From Qipengyuania xiamenensis (lineage in GTDB: Bacteria > Pseudomonadota > Alphaproteobacteria > Sphingomonadales > Sphingomonadaceae), in contig NZ_JAIGNM010000001.1 of NCBI RefSeq assembly GCF_019711495.1, forward strand, positions 868,001 through 932,000: a stretch of DNA of 64,000 nt. The letters are read 5' to 3'. Shown one piece after another: positions 8,693 to 17,416 of the stretch. A program made the translations under genes and the position numbers. Positions within the stretch are counted from its first letter, which is position 1, and each line of letters begins with the position of its first letter. Under the pieces are notes generated by a model, which worked only from the letters and a program-made list of their open reading frames with translations, did no database searches and had not been told where the DNA came from.

Positions 8693-8727
8693 CTGGCGGC
8701 TTGTTGCCGCGCGATCGAATTAAAACA

Positions 8728-8756
8728 TTGTAATCGTCGGGAACCGGACGCTATCG
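8728..8756 (+). promoter_or_regulatory. Candidate promoter for the thioesterase pair
   Basis: TTGTAA (8728-8733) and CTATCG (8751-8756) are 17 bases apart. The predicted start near 8763 lies only about seven bases before the ATG at 8770. No Shine-Dalgarno sequence precedes that ATG, so a leaderless or nearly leaderless mRNA is likely. Confidence 0.42.
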
Positions 8757-8769
8757 GCGGCTCTCCACT

Positions 8770-9231
8770 ATGACCGACAAACCCGCATTCGATCCCAAGA
8801 CGGCGACGCCGTTCCTGACCAGCCGCGGCCACTCCGGCTGGCTGGGTCTCCGCTATTCCGACCATGGCGACGACTGGGTAGAGCTCGAGCTTCCCTGGCG
8901 CGAAGACCTCTTGGGCGAGGATGGACAGCGCGTGCTCGCATCCGGACCGATCCTCAGCCTGATGGACATGGCGAGCGGGCTTGCGATCTGGAAAGCGATG
9001 GACCGGTTCGAACCGATCGCAACGCTGGACCTACGGGTCGATTACGTACGCCCGGCGCGCGAGGGATCGCCGGTGTTCGGACGTTCGCAATGCTATCGCG
9101 TCACCCGCTCGGCCGCCTTCGTGCGCGGCCTTGCGCATGACGGCGACGCGAGCGACCCGGTCGCGCATATCCAGGCGGTTTTCATGAAAATCGGACAGTC
9201 GACCGACAAGCGGGAGCTGCCCGGTGAGTGA
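8770..9231 (+). CDS. PaaI-type hotdog-fold thioesterase (first of a pair)
   Basis: A 153-residue single-hotdog protein that would hydrolyse acyl- or aryl-CoA thioesters in the cytoplasm. It has the hallmark long helix segment GPILSLMDMASGLAIWKAM with the Asp at the catalytic position. The beta-sheet stretch IATLDLRVDYVRPAREG follows. The specific substrate cannot be told. It overlaps the next thioesterase gene by eight bases, suggesting either a heteromeric enzyme or paralogues made together. Confidence 0.85.
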   Translation: MTDKPAFDPKTATPFLTSRGHSGWLGLRYSDHGDDWVELELPWREDLLGEDGQRVLASGPILSLMDMASGLAIWKAMDRFEPIATLDLRVDYVRPAREGSPVFGRSQCYRVTRSAAFVRGLAHDGDASDPVAHIQAVFMKIGQSTDKRELPGE

Positions 9232-9637
9232 CAAAGGCAATCCCGATGCGCTGACGCCCTATGCCCGTTCGCTCGGCATCGAGCTGTCCGGAATGGAAGA
9301 CGGTGTCCCGGTAATGAGCGTCGCCTTCGACGAGGCAGTCGAAGGTCGGCCCGAACATTATCACGGCGGCGCGACCGGCGGACTTCTCGAAACGGCGGGA
9401 TATGCCGCTCTGCGGGCCGAGCTGGCCAAGCGCGACCGCGAAGCGCTGCTCAAGCCGATCAATATCACGGTGCAATATCTGTCCGCTGGCAAAAGCCGGA
9501 CCAGCTATGCCAAGGGACGCGTCACGAAGCTCGGGCGCCGCAGTGCCAATCTGACGGTGGAAGCATGGCAGGACGACCCTTCGCGCCCTATCGCGACTGC
9601 CGTGATGAACGTGCTGGTCGCCGAACCGAAGGACTAG
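9224..9637 (+). CDS. PaaI-type hotdog-fold thioesterase (second of a pair)
   Basis: A 137-residue hotdog protein. The HYHGGATGGLLETAGYAA segment (about residues 44-61) corresponds to the active-site HGG-helix of PaaI-like thioesterases with a Glu in the catalytic position. PINITVQYLSAGKSRTSYAKG forms the central sheet. GTG 9224 overlaps the previous gene's end. The two proteins differ in the helix motif (MDMASG versus LETAGY), so they are diverged paralogues rather than a recent duplication. Ends four bases before the convergent penicillin-binding protein gene. Confidence 0.85.
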   Translation: MSDKGNPDALTPYARSLGIELSGMEDGVPVMSVAFDEAVEGRPEHYHGGATGGLLETAGYAALRAELAKRDREALLKPINITVQYLSAGKSRTSYAKGRVTKLGRRSANLTVEAWQDDPSRPIATAVMNVLVAEPKD

Positions 9638-9640
9638 GCT

Positions 9641-11824
9641 CTACTCGGCCCGCTCGCGCCGCCGCTCCAGCTCTTCCCGGACCGCCTCGTAGCGTGCCTC
9701 TTCCGCACGCCGGCGCGCTTCCTCGATTGCTTCTTCGTCGATACCGATACCGCCTTCGGTAATCGTAATATCGATGGGGATGCCGTCGACCTCGGTCGAG
9801 AACACGGCCTCGCCATCGCGGATGCGCAGGCGGCTGTTGCCATCGCCAAGCGGGATATCCTCGAGGTCCGGCACGTCGAGCGGCTCGACAGGTCCGCCCG
9901 GATCGGTGTTCTCGCGCGGACCGGGCTGGCTGGGAGCGGCGGAAACACCGAGCGCCTGCGTCATGAAGTCACGCCAGATACGCGCCGGCAGCCCGCCGCC
10001 GGAAATACCGTCGAGCGGCGAATTGTCGTCATTGCCGATCCACACGCCGACCACGAGATCGCCAGCATAGCCGACGAACAGCGCGTCACGATTGTCCTGC
10101 GTGGTGCCGGTCTTGCCGAAGTTCGGCCCGCTCAGCGTAGCCGCGCGACCCGTGCCCTTGTTGATCGCGGCCCGGAGCAGGGCCTCCATTTCGCGGTGGG
10201 TATCGCCAGGCAGGCTGGAAGGGCCATCGACGAGATTTTCGAACCAGCCCCGCTCGGGGCGCGCAAAGGCATGGGGTTCGACAGGAAAGGCATTGCCGGC
10301 CACTGCGGCATAGGCCGCCGTCAATTCCAGAAGGCTCATCGTCGAGGTGCCCAGCGCCATGCTCGGATCGCCCTTGGTGAGGTCGGAAGTCACACCCAGG
10401 TCGCGGGCGGTCTCGATGACCTTCTCGCTACCCACTTCGCCGAAAAGGCGCACCGCGGCGACATTGCTCGACTGGGCGAAGGCATCTTCCAGCGTGAGGC
10501 TGTCCGAATAGCGCCCGCCCGAATTACCCGGACGGTACGAACCCTCCGTGATTTCGCGATTGTCGATCCGGTCGTCGATCTCCCAGCCGTCGCGCAGCGC
10601 AGCTAGGTAGACGAACAGCTTGAAGGTGGAACCGGGCTGGCGTTTGGCCTGCGTCGCACGGTTGAAGGGTGATTTCTCGTAATCCTTCCCACCGATCATC
10701 GCCACGACCTCGCCATTGGTACGCATGGCGACAAGCGCGACCTGCGCATTGCCAAGCGGTGCACGCGAGGTCACCCGGCGGGCAATATTCTGAAGCTTGG
10801 AATCGAGCGTGGTAGTGAGCGTCTGCCGGGCATAGCCGCTGTCCGACATCTCGCGAGCCTCGGGCAGCGCCCAGTCGGCGAAATAGGTGCCGGTCGGAAT
10901 ATCGCTCTTCATCCTCACGTCGAGCGCGGGCGGGCGCATGGCGCGGGCCTCGGCCTCGGTGATGTAGCCGGCTGCGACCATCGACTGGACAACCAGTTCC
11001 ATCCGCTTGGCAGCGCGATCGTAATGGCGGGTCGGTGCATAGGCGCTGGGCGCCTGGAGCAGCCCGGCGAGCATGGCGGCCTGGTTGGGCCTCAGGTTCT
11101 CGGGCTTGCGGTAGAAATAGTGCAGGCTCGCCGCGCGCAGTCCGTAAACATTGTCACCGAAATAGGCGTTCGAGAGGTAGCGCTCGAGGATCTCGTCCTT
11201 GGTCAGCCATGCCTCGAGCCAGAAGGCGATCAGCGCCTCGCGGGCCTTGCGCGTCAGCGTGCGTTCCGGCGTCAGGAAGGTGAATTTCGCCAGCTGCTGG
11301 GTGATCGTGCTGCCACCGCCCGTGCCGGTTACGGCCGCGCGGGCGATGCCGCGCGGATCGACTCCCCAGTGGCTGTAGAAACGCCGATCCTCGATGGCGA
11401 GGAATGCCTCCACCACATGCGGTGGGAGCTTCGAGACATCGACCGGCTCGTCGGTAATCGCGCCATTGCGGGCAATTGGCGTGCCGTCGGCAGCGAGCAG
11501 CGTGATCTGCGGAGGAGCGATCGGTTCGAGCGACTTGCCGAGCGGCGCAGTGATCGCGAGCCAGCCGACAAGCAGGATGAAGATTCCGAGCAGCCCGGCG
11601 AAGATGCGCGCAGCCCACCAGCGCTTGCGCCGGCCGCGCCAGTAGTCGCGTTGCCAGAACCGCTTTCGCCGCTTTTCCTCGGCAGCGAGCGCATGATCGA
11701 GATCGTCGAGCCGCCTGTCCCACTCCGCATCGTCGAACGCGTCATGGGTCGCGTAATAACCGCGATGGCCGGTGAATTCCGGCTCGGGCCTTTTGCGGCG
11801 GAAAATTGAGTCGATTACGCCCAT
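9641..11824 (-). CDS. Bifunctional penicillin-binding protein (PBP1 family transglycosylase/transpeptidase)
   Basis: A 727-residue class A PBP that polymerises and crosslinks peptidoglycan in the periplasm. It has a cytoplasmic basic N-terminus, one anchor helix (about residues 70-92) and a GT51 domain with EDRRFYSHWGVDPRGIARA and GGSTITQQLAKFTFL. The transpeptidase domain has the SxxK motif in QPGSTFKLFVYLA, SSN (AQSSNVAAVRL) and KTG (FGKTGTTQDNRDALFVGY). It ends in a charged Arg/Glu-rich helix of about 50 residues, which is unusual and could be a coiled coil. A promoter candidate lies just upstream at 11844-11872. Confidence 0.93.
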   Translation of the reverse strand: MGVIDSIFRRKRPEPEFTGHRGYYATHDAFDDAEWDRRLDDLDHALAAEEKRRKRFWQRDYWRGRRKRWWAARIFAGLLGIFILLVGWLAITAPLGKSLEPIAPPQITLLAADGTPIARNGAITDEPVDVSKLPPHVVEAFLAIEDRRFYSHWGVDPRGIARAAVTGTGGGSTITQQLAKFTFLTPERTLTRKAREALIAFWLEAWLTKDEILERYLSNAYFGDNVYGLRAASLHYFYRKPENLRPNQAAMLAGLLQAPSAYAPTRHYDRAAKRMELVVQSMVAAGYITEAEARAMRPPALDVRMKSDIPTGTYFADWALPEAREMSDSGYARQTLTTTLDSKLQNIARRVTSRAPLGNAQVALVAMRTNGEVVAMIGGKDYEKSPFNRATQAKRQPGSTFKLFVYLAALRDGWEIDDRIDNREITEGSYRPGNSGGRYSDSLTLEDAFAQSSNVAAVRLFGEVGSEKVIETARDLGVTSDLTKGDPSMALGTSTMSLLELTAAYAAVAGNAFPVEPHAFARPERGWFENLVDGPSSLPGDTHREMEALLRAAINKGTGRAATLSGPNFGKTGTTQDNRDALFVGYAGDLVVGVWIGNDDNSPLDGISGGGLPARIWRDFMTQALGVSAAPSQPGPRENTDPGGPVEPLDVPDLEDIPLGDGNSRLRIRDGEAVFSTEVDGIPIDITITEGGIGIDEEAIEEARRRAEEARYEAVREELERRRERAE

Positions 11825-11843
11825 GGACCTACTGTGCTACACA

Positions 11844-11872
11844 AATAACACAGCGATGCATAGAGCCTCCAA
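11844..11872 (-). promoter_or_regulatory. Candidate promoter for the PBP gene
   Basis: On the minus strand TTGGAG (11872-11867) and GTTATT (11849-11844) have a 17-base spacer. It starts immediately after the cobS stop, so the PBP gene may be transcribed independently of cobS. The region 11825-11874 is A+T-rich relative to its surroundings. Confidence 0.35.
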
Positions 11873-11874
11873 CC

Positions 11875-12867
11875 TTAACTCTTGCCAACGACGCTTTCGG
11901 GCAGGTCTTCACCAAACACCCGCTGGTAATACTCGGCCACAAGCATGCGTTCTTCCTCGTCGCACTTGTTGAGGAAGGAGAGACGGAAGGCGAAGCCGAC
12001 ATCCTTGAAGATGGCGTAGTTCTGCGCCCAGGTGATAACCGTACGCGGGCTCATCACGGTCGAGATATCGCCATTGATGAAGCCCTGCCGCGACAGGTCG
12101 GCGACCTTGATCATGTCGGCGAGGATCTTGGGATCGATGTCGGGGTTCTTCGCCTCGACGATCTGCTGCTCGGTCTCTGCCGGCAGGTAATTGAGCGCGG
12201 TGACGATATTCCAGCGGTCCATCTGGCCCTGGTTGATCGCCTGCGTGCCGTGATACAGCCCGCTCGTGTCGCCGAGGCCCACCGTGTTGGCGGTGGCGAA
12301 CAGGCGGAAGTTCGGATCGGGACGGATCACGCGGTTCTGGTCGAGCAGCGTCAGCTTGCCCTGCTGTTCGAGCACGCGCTGGATCACGAACATCACGTCC
12401 GGACGGCCGGCGTCATATTCGTCGAACACGAGCGCGACCGGGTGCTGGAGCGCCCAGGGCAGCAGGCCTTCGCGGAATTCCGTGACCTGCAAACCGTCGC
12501 GCAGCACGATGGCATCGCGGCCGACGAGGTCGATACGGCTGATGTGCGCATCGAGGTTGATGCGGATACACGGCCAGTTGAGGCGCGCGGCGACCTGTTC
12601 GATGTGGGTCGACTTACCCGTGCCGTGATAGCCCTGCACCATGACGCGGCGGTCGTGGGCAAAGCCAGCAAGGATCGCGAGCGTGGTGTCCGGATCGAAG
12701 ACATAGGCTTCGTCGAGATCTGGCGTGCGCGAATCCGGCTTGGAGAAGGCCGGAACCTTCCAGTCGATGTCGATCCCGAATGTCTCGCGCACATCGACTT
12801 CGGTGTCGGGCGCGGGAAGCACGGTCTTGGCGGAAGGCTCGAAGGTCTTGTCGGTCATCTCGTTCAT
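11875..12867 (-). CDS. cobS: Cobaltochelatase CobS subunit
   Basis: AAA+ ATPase subunit of the aerobic cobaltochelatase CobNST, which inserts cobalt into hydrogenobyrinate a,c-diamide. The 330-residue length matches the family. The N-terminal segment [16 protein letters not shown], Walker [14 protein letters not shown] and the Walker B region [20 protein letters not shown] are visible. ATG 12867 was chosen; a second in-frame ATG lies at 12858. Neither has a clear Shine-Dalgarno sequence. The partner cobT, usually next to cobS, is not in the window. Confidence 0.93.
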   Translation of the reverse strand: MNEMTDKTFEPSAKTVLPAPDTEVDVRETFGIDIDWKVPAFSKPDSRTPDLDEAYVFDPDTTLAILAGFAHDRRVMVQGYHGTGKSTHIEQVAARLNWPCIRINLDAHISRIDLVGRDAIVLRDGLQVTEFREGLLPWALQHPVALVFDEYDAGRPDVMFVIQRVLEQQGKLTLLDQNRVIRPDPNFRLFATANTVGLGDTSGLYHGTQAINQGQMDRWNIVTALNYLPAETEQQIVEAKNPDIDPKILADMIKVADLSRQGFINGDISTVMSPRTVITWAQNYAIFKDVGFAFRLSFLNKCDEEERMLVAEYYQRVFGEDLPESVVGKS

Positions 12868-12877
12868 ATCGTGAGGC

Positions 12878-12906
12878 GGGTTAGATGAGGCGCGCGCTGC
12901 TCGCAA
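12878..12906 (-). promoter_or_regulatory. Candidate promoter for cobS
   Basis: On the minus strand TTGCGA (12906-12901) and TAACCC (12883-12878) are 17 bases apart. The expected transcription start falls about four bases before the cobS ATG at 12867, matching the lack of a ribosome binding site there. This would make cobS mRNA leaderless. Confidence 0.4.
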
Positions 12907-12932
12907 TGCCCCATTGCAATGAGAAACCGATT

Positions 12933-13607
12933 TCAGGCGGGCTCTGGTTCCCGGACATGGGCAAGATGGCCGGTCTTGATCCACAGCGAGGCGCCTTCGG
13001 GTCCGGCGACGAGGTCAACGCGATCCCCCTTGGGAAGACGTAGCCAGTCGTGCTTCGCCATCTCGATCCCCTCGCCGGAAAGCGCGCCTTCCAGCAGGAG
13101 CACTTCGGCTCCACCGGCGTCGCCCAAGGATCGGCTAGCTCCCGGCTCCAGCTTCTCGAAGGCTACCGTTTCGCGCTCGTCATTGTGCAGGACCGAGGCC
13201 GACAGGCCGTCGCCCGCTGGTTCGAGGTCGAGTGCGGACAGGTCGAGATCGAACTGGTTGCGGTCCCCGGGATCGAATTGCCAGAGCTTCACGAAGATCG
13301 TGCAACCACCGTCCGAGCGCGGAATGTGGTGGGTGGTCGGCGGATTGCGGACGTAGGTGCCTGCCGGATAGTCGCCATGCTCGTCCTGGAAGGTACCCTC
13401 CAGCACGATGAATTCCTCGCCCCCGTCATGGGTATGCTCCGAAAAGGCGCTGCCGGGCGCATAGCGAACGATGGAAGTAGCACGAGCGACTTCGCCGCCG
13501 ATCCTGTCGAGCATCCGCCGCTCGACCCCTTTCATGGGAGAAGCCTGCCATTCGAGAGTGTCGGTGTGGACGAGGACCCGCTCGGAAAAGTCGGCATTGA
13601 CGCGCAT
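12933..13607 (-). CDS. Cupin-domain protein, ChrR-like
   Basis: A 224-residue protein with two cupin modules. The first, residues 45-110, has the metal motif in [19 protein letters not shown] (HxH...E) and a downstream His in TTHHIPRS. The second, residues 140-215, is degenerate. This architecture matches the ChrR-type cupins that act as anti-sigma or stress-sensor modules, but the N-terminal zinc anti-sigma domain of true ChrR is missing and no ECF sigma gene is adjacent. A stand-alone metal-binding or dioxygenase-like role is equally possible. Confidence 0.8.
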   Translation of the reverse strand: MRVNADFSERVLVHTDTLEWQASPMKGVERRMLDRIGGEVARATSIVRYAPGSAFSEHTHDGGEEFIVLEGTFQDEHGDYPAGTYVRNPPTTHHIPRSDGGCTIFVKLWQFDPGDRNQFDLDLSALDLEPAGDGLSASVLHNDERETVAFEKLEPGASRSLGDAGGAEVLLLEGALSGEGIEMAKHDWLRLPKGDRVDLVAGPEGASLWIKTGHLAHVREPEPA

Positions 13608-13693
13608 TAGGTGCTCCCGAAATCAGTTGCAGGGGCCACATGGGAACGACACAGCCCCTCGCCAAGTGCGCCCGGCCCTCCTACATTGCCATC

Positions 13694-14539
13694 ATGGCGT
13701 CGCCCTCCCCCAGCGAATATCTCCGCCTCAAGCTCGTCGAGAAGGTTCGCGGCGTCTTCAACGATGTCGAGGGCGGGGAGCAGCCGGTCCCCGTCTCGGA
13801 CGAGGCATTGTTCGAGAAGGACACGCCGATCCGCATGGTCCATGCCGATATCGTCGCAATGATGGTCGGCGGCATCCGCGGGCTGCTGCTCCAGATGCTC
13901 CACCCTCATGCACTACAGGGCGTGCTCGACCATTCGAACTTCCGCAGCGACATGCACGGGCGACTCAGGCGGACTGCGCGGTTTATCGCAGTCACGACTT
14001 TCGGCCACCGCGACGATGCGATGAAAGCAATCGAGCGGGTGAACCGCATCCATGCTTCGGTCGGCGGGACGCTCCCCGACGGATCGAGCTATTCGGCAAC
14101 CGATGCGCGCACGCTTGCCTGGGTCCATGTCGCCGAGGCCACGAGCTTCCTCGCCGCCTACCTGCGTCACGTCCGTCCCGATATGCCGGGTAGTGAGCAG
14201 GACGAGTATTATCGCCAGTTCGCCATCATCGCGAATGCACTCGGCGCGGACCCGGTCCCCACCGACCGGCGCGAGGCCGAAGCGATCTTTCGCGAGCTGC
14301 GCGGGGATCTCGCTACGTCTGAACAGGCCCGCGAGATCGCCGATCTCGTGCTGAGCCAGCGTCCCGCCGGCGCACCGCCTGCAGTTCAGGCCATGCTGGG
14401 CGCAGAGGCGGTGGCGCTGCTCCCGCCCTTCGCCCGCTCCATGCTCGGACTCGAGCGACCCGGCCTCGCCTCCATCCCCGCACGTGCGGCGACATGGGGC
14501 ATGGGCAAGACGCTGCGCTGGGCCTTCCGCCAGAATTGA
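13694..14539 (+). CDS. DUF2236 / oxygenase MpaB-family protein
   Basis: A 281-residue, mostly helical protein of the DUF2236 family, which includes latex-clearing oxygenase and fungal MpaB and binds b-type haem. Visible family features are PIRMVHADIVAMMVGGIRG, the LLQMLHPHALQGVLDHS segment with a candidate haem-ligand His, and TLAWVHVAEATSFLAAY. Substrate is unknown. ATG 13694 was preferred over an upstream ATG at 13640 because the extra 18 residues look unlike coding sequence. No Shine-Dalgarno sequence is evident. Confidence 0.85.
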   Translation: MASPSPSEYLRLKLVEKVRGVFNDVEGGEQPVPVSDEALFEKDTPIRMVHADIVAMMVGGIRGLLLQMLHPHALQGVLDHSNFRSDMHGRLRRTARFIAVTTFGHRDDAMKAIERVNRIHASVGGTLPDGSSYSATDARTLAWVHVAEATSFLAAYLRHVRPDMPGSEQDEYYRQFAIIANALGADPVPTDRREAEAIFRELRGDLATSEQAREIADLVLSQRPAGAPPAVQAMLGAEAVALLPPFARSMLGLERPGLASIPARAATWGMGKTLRWAFRQN

Positions 14540-14591
14540 CGCGCAACGGACTTGCTTCGGTGCTAGCCTCGCGGTGGAGAGGAGAGCAGTC

Positions 14592-14951
14592 ATGTATGTT
14601 CAAGGATTTCTCATCGCGGTCCCCGAGGGCAACAAGGAAGCCTATCGTGCAACGGCAGAAAAGGCCGGGGCCAAGTTCCGCGAATACGGCGTGACCGAAA
14701 TCGTCGAAGCCTGGGAAGAGGATGTAAGTGACGGCAAGGTCACCGACTTCCGCATGGCGACCAAGGCAGAGCCGGGCGAGAAGATCGTCTTCAGCTGGAT
14801 GATCTGGCCCGACAAGGAAACCGCCGACGCCGCCCATGCCAAGATGGAGGACGATCCCTTCTGGATGGAGGAGATGAACGAGATGCCGTTCGACGGCATG
14901 CGGATGATGTGGGGTGGCTTCACACCGCTTTACACGATGGGGAGAGACTGA
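14592..14951 (+). CDS. DUF1428 family protein
   Basis: A 119-residue dimeric alpha/beta-barrel (ferredoxin-like fold) family protein of unknown function, E. coli YbaA-like. The N-terminal YVQGFLIAVPEGNKEAYR, the central IVEAWEEDVSDGKVTDF and the C-terminal PFDGMRMMWGGFTPLY are the conserved stretches. A strong GGAGAGGAG ribosome binding site precedes ATG 14592. The stop overlaps the start of the glutathione S-transferase gene, so the two are coupled. An enzymatic role is not established for the family. Confidence 0.9.
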   Translation: MYVQGFLIAVPEGNKEAYRATAEKAGAKFREYGVTEIVEAWEEDVSDGKVTDFRMATKAEPGEKIVFSWMIWPDKETADAAHAKMEDDPFWMEEMNEMPFDGMRMMWGGFTPLYTMGRD

Positions 14952-15580
14952 TGGCCGAGTATACCTTCTTCACCAATCCGATGAGCCGCGGCCAGATCGC
15001 GCGGTGGGCGCTGCATGAAGTCGGCGCCGATTACGATACCGAGCTGGTGGAATGGGCGGCGAAGTCCGAGGCATTCCTGAAGGCCAACCCGCTCGGCAAG
15101 GTGCCGACGCTGGTCCACCACCATGGAGACCACGTCCATGTCGTGACCGAAGCTGCGGCGATCTGCCACTATCTTGCAGAGATGCACCCCGACGCTGGCT
15201 TGCTGCCCGAGCCGCATGAGAAAGCGGCCTATTTCCGCCGCCTCTTCTTTGCCGCCGGACCGGTCGAGCAGGCCGTGGTCGCGCGGAACATGGGCTGGGG
15301 CGTCGACGATCCGCAGAAACAGGGCATGGTGGGCTTCGGCAGCTACGAACGGGCGATGGACACCTTCGACATGCTGCTGTCCGACCGAGACTATGTTTGC
15401 GGCGACCGCTTCACCATGGCCGATGTCTATGTCGGCAGCCAGGTCGACTGGGGACTGCAGTTCGGATCGATCCCGAAACGCAAGGTATTCGAAGACTATG
15501 CAGCGCGGCTGCGCGAGCGAAAGGCCTACAAGGAAGCGAAAGCGATCGACATGCAACTGATCGCCGAGGCGCAGGCTTAG
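14951..15580 (+). CDS. Glutathione S-transferase
   Basis: A 209-residue cytoplasmic GST. The N-terminal thioredoxin-like domain has TNPMSRGQIARWALHEVG (Ser in the catalytic N-terminal region), the cis-Pro segment NPLGKVPTLV and the glutathione-contacting TEAAAICHYLAE. The all-helical C-terminal domain carries the N-capping box region FTMADVYVGSQVDWG. The ATG starts on the last base of the DUF1428 stop. The substrate is unknown; conjugation or isomerisation of electrophiles is the family role. Confidence 0.93.
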   Translation: MAEYTFFTNPMSRGQIARWALHEVGADYDTELVEWAAKSEAFLKANPLGKVPTLVHHHGDHVHVVTEAAAICHYLAEMHPDAGLLPEPHEKAAYFRRLFFAAGPVEQAVVARNMGWGVDDPQKQGMVGFGSYERAMDTFDMLLSDRDYVCGDRFTMADVYVGSQVDWGLQFGSIPKRKVFEDYAARLRERKAYKEAKAIDMQLIAEAQA

Positions 15581-16167
15581 GCGATTGCCCTGCATTGGCG
15601 AAGGGTGTTGTAGGCTTCGACCACCTTGTTGAGGCGCGTTTCGTACTGGCGATCCCCGCCATTGCGATCAGGGTGGTAGCGGCGAACGAGTTCGGAATAG
15701 CGCCTCCGTAGCCTCCGCCGGTCCGTGTCGCTGCCCAGTCCCATGACTTCGAGCGCTGCTGCTTCTTCGCGGCTGTAGCGTCCGTCCATTGCCATCTCGG
15801 CCTCGCGTTGGGCGCGGCTCTTGATGCCGGCAGCCCGCGCCGAGATCGCATCGAGCGGATCGTCGAAATCGGACCAGCGCGGCATCCCGTCGACGCCTGC
15901 CGTGGGCCGGAAACTCGGGCTCTCGGTGCGCCAGCCGCTGGCCGGCCCCTGTGCATCGAGGATTTCCTCCGCGCTCATTCCCTCGAACCAGTCGTAGCCG
16001 GAATTGAATTCGCGCACGTGTTCAAGGCACATCCAGCGCCATTCGCCCGGCCCGTCGAAACGGTGGCCGCTGCCCGGCGCGCGGAACTCTCCCGGCTCGT
16101 CGCAAGCCGGGTGGGCGCACACGCGGCCCGTATCTTCGTATCTACCGTGGAACTTTGACTGGCGCAT
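15577..16167 (-). CDS. J-domain (DnaJ-like) protein with C-terminal J domain
   Basis: A 196-residue protein. An N-terminal region has paired Cys (CAHPACDEPGE, then WMCLEHV) that may bind zinc. A linker follows, then a C-terminal J domain (about 135-193) with the HPD tripeptide in YSELVRRYHPDRNGGD. J-domain proteins stimulate the ATPase of DnaK. The C-terminal J domain with this N-terminus is the form typically encoded beside cobS/bolA in Sphingomonadales. It is divergent from bolA, with 59 bases between the starts. Confidence 0.9.
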   Translation of the reverse strand: MRQSKFHGRYEDTGRVCAHPACDEPGEFRAPGSGHRFDGPGEWRWMCLEHVREFNSGYDWFEGMSAEEILDAQGPASGWRTESPSFRPTAGVDGMPRWSDFDDPLDAISARAAGIKSRAQREAEMAMDGRYSREEAAALEVMGLGSDTDRRRLRRRYSELVRRYHPDRNGGDRQYETRLNKVVEAYNTLRQCRAIA

Positions 16168-16226
16168 TCGTTCTAGGATGGGGAGCCAAACCCTGTATGG
16201 AAAGAGGCGAGAGGAGATTCGAGCGT

Positions 16227-16499
16227 ATGTCAGGACCGGTCCAACAGGAGATGGAACGCCTTCTGACCGAGGCCTTTGCACCGACGCGGCTCGAAGTCAT
16301 CAACGACAGCGCAAAACATGCCGGTCACTCGGGTGACGACGGCAGCGGGGAATCGCATTTCACCGTCGTGATCGAAGCGCCCGCCTTTGCCGACAAGTCG
16401 CGCCTCGACCGCCAGCGCATGGTCAACAAGGCGCTGGGCGACATTCCCGGAGAGCGCGTCCACGCCCTCGCCATCCAGGCTTCCGCACCGACACCGTAG
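16227..16499 (+). CDS. BolA family protein
   Basis: A 90-residue BolA-like protein. These partner with monothiol glutaredoxins in iron-sulfur trafficking and act in stress responses. The family core is visible as LEVINDSAKHAGHSG, SHFTVVIEAPAFADKSRLDR and HALAIQA. ATG 16227 (MSGPVQQEMERLL) was chosen because it follows GGAGATTC and starts at the conserved first helix. It lies opposite the J-domain gene and just before the pirin gene. Confidence 0.92.
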   Translation: MSGPVQQEMERLLTEAFAPTRLEVINDSAKHAGHSGDDGSGESHFTVVIEAPAFADKSRLDRQRMVNKALGDIPGERVHALAIQASAPTP

Positions 16500-16515
16500 A
16501 GACAAGGGGCATGAA

Positions 16516-17406
16516 ATGAGCCAGATCGACCTCACGCTGACGCCGACGACGCATGATCTCGGGCAGTTCGAGGTCCGACGCGTGCTGCCCTCCAAGAAAC
16601 GGACCATGGTCGGCCCCTTCATTTTCGTCGACCAGTTCGGCCCGGCGCAGCTCGACCTCGGCAGCGGGATGGACGTGCGCCCGCATCCGCACATCAATCT
16701 CGCCACGGTCACATGGCTGTTCGAGGGCGCGATAGATCACCGCGACAGCTTGGGAAGTTTTTCGACCATTCGTCCGGGTCAGGTGAACCTGATGACGGCC
16801 GGCAAGGGGATCGTGCATTCCGAGCGCTCTCCCGAAGCCGAGCGCAAAGCAGGCCCCAAGCTGTACGGCATGCAGACATGGCTCGCCCTGCCCGACGGCA
16901 AAGAGGAAATCGATCCGGCGTTCGAGGCCGTGAGTGACCTGCCCGTGATCGAAGATGGCCGCGCCAAGGCGATCGTGATCATGGGCGAACTGTGGGGCGA
17001 ACGCGCGCCGACCACGACCTATGCCGACACCATTTATGCCGAGATCGTTCTGGGCGCAGGCGGTGCCATCCCGATCGAGGAAGAGGCCGACGAACGCGCG
17101 GTCATGCTCGTTGGCGGCGAGGCGGTGATCGATGGCCATCCTCTCAAGCCCTATGAACTGGCTATCCTGCAGCCGGGCCGGGACATGACGCTGGAAAGCA
17201 AGACAGGCGCGCGGGTAATGCTGCTGGGCGGCGAGGCTTTCCAGACCCCGCGTCACGCATGGTGGAACTTCGTCAGTTCCAGCCGTGAACGCATCAACCA
17301 GGCCAAGGATGACTGGCGGAAGGGACGTTTCCCCCAAGTCCCGGGCGACAGTGAGGAATATATCCCGCTCCCCGACGGCCAGCCGAAAACAGTTACCTAT
17401 CCGTGA
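16516..17406 (+). CDS. Pirin family protein
   Basis: A 296-residue bicupin. The N-terminal cupin has PFIFVDQFGPAQLDLGSGM, the metal ligands in RPHPHINLATVTWLFEG and the HSER motif in GKGIVHSERSP, the full His/His/His/Glu iron site of pirins. Some pirins are quercetin dioxygenases and others regulate transcription; the role here is open. ATG 16516 follows an AAGGGGC sequence. It is followed 10 bases later by the SDR gene. Confidence 0.93.
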   Translation: MSQIDLTLTPTTHDLGQFEVRRVLPSKKRTMVGPFIFVDQFGPAQLDLGSGMDVRPHPHINLATVTWLFEGAIDHRDSLGSFSTIRPGQVNLMTAGKGIVHSERSPEAERKAGPKLYGMQTWLALPDGKEEIDPAFEAVSDLPVIEDGRAKAIVIMGELWGERAPTTTYADTIYAEIVLGAGGAIPIEEEADERAVMLVGGEAVIDGHPLKPYELAILQPGRDMTLESKTGARVMLLGGEAFQTPRHAWWNFVSSSRERINQAKDDWRKGRFPQVPGDSEEYIPLPDGQPKTVTYP

Positions 17407-17416
17407 GGAAGCAAGC

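Noticed and set aside
11875..12984. Cobalamin riboswitch before cobS
   Set aside because: The 65-base gap is too short and shows no B12-box sequence.
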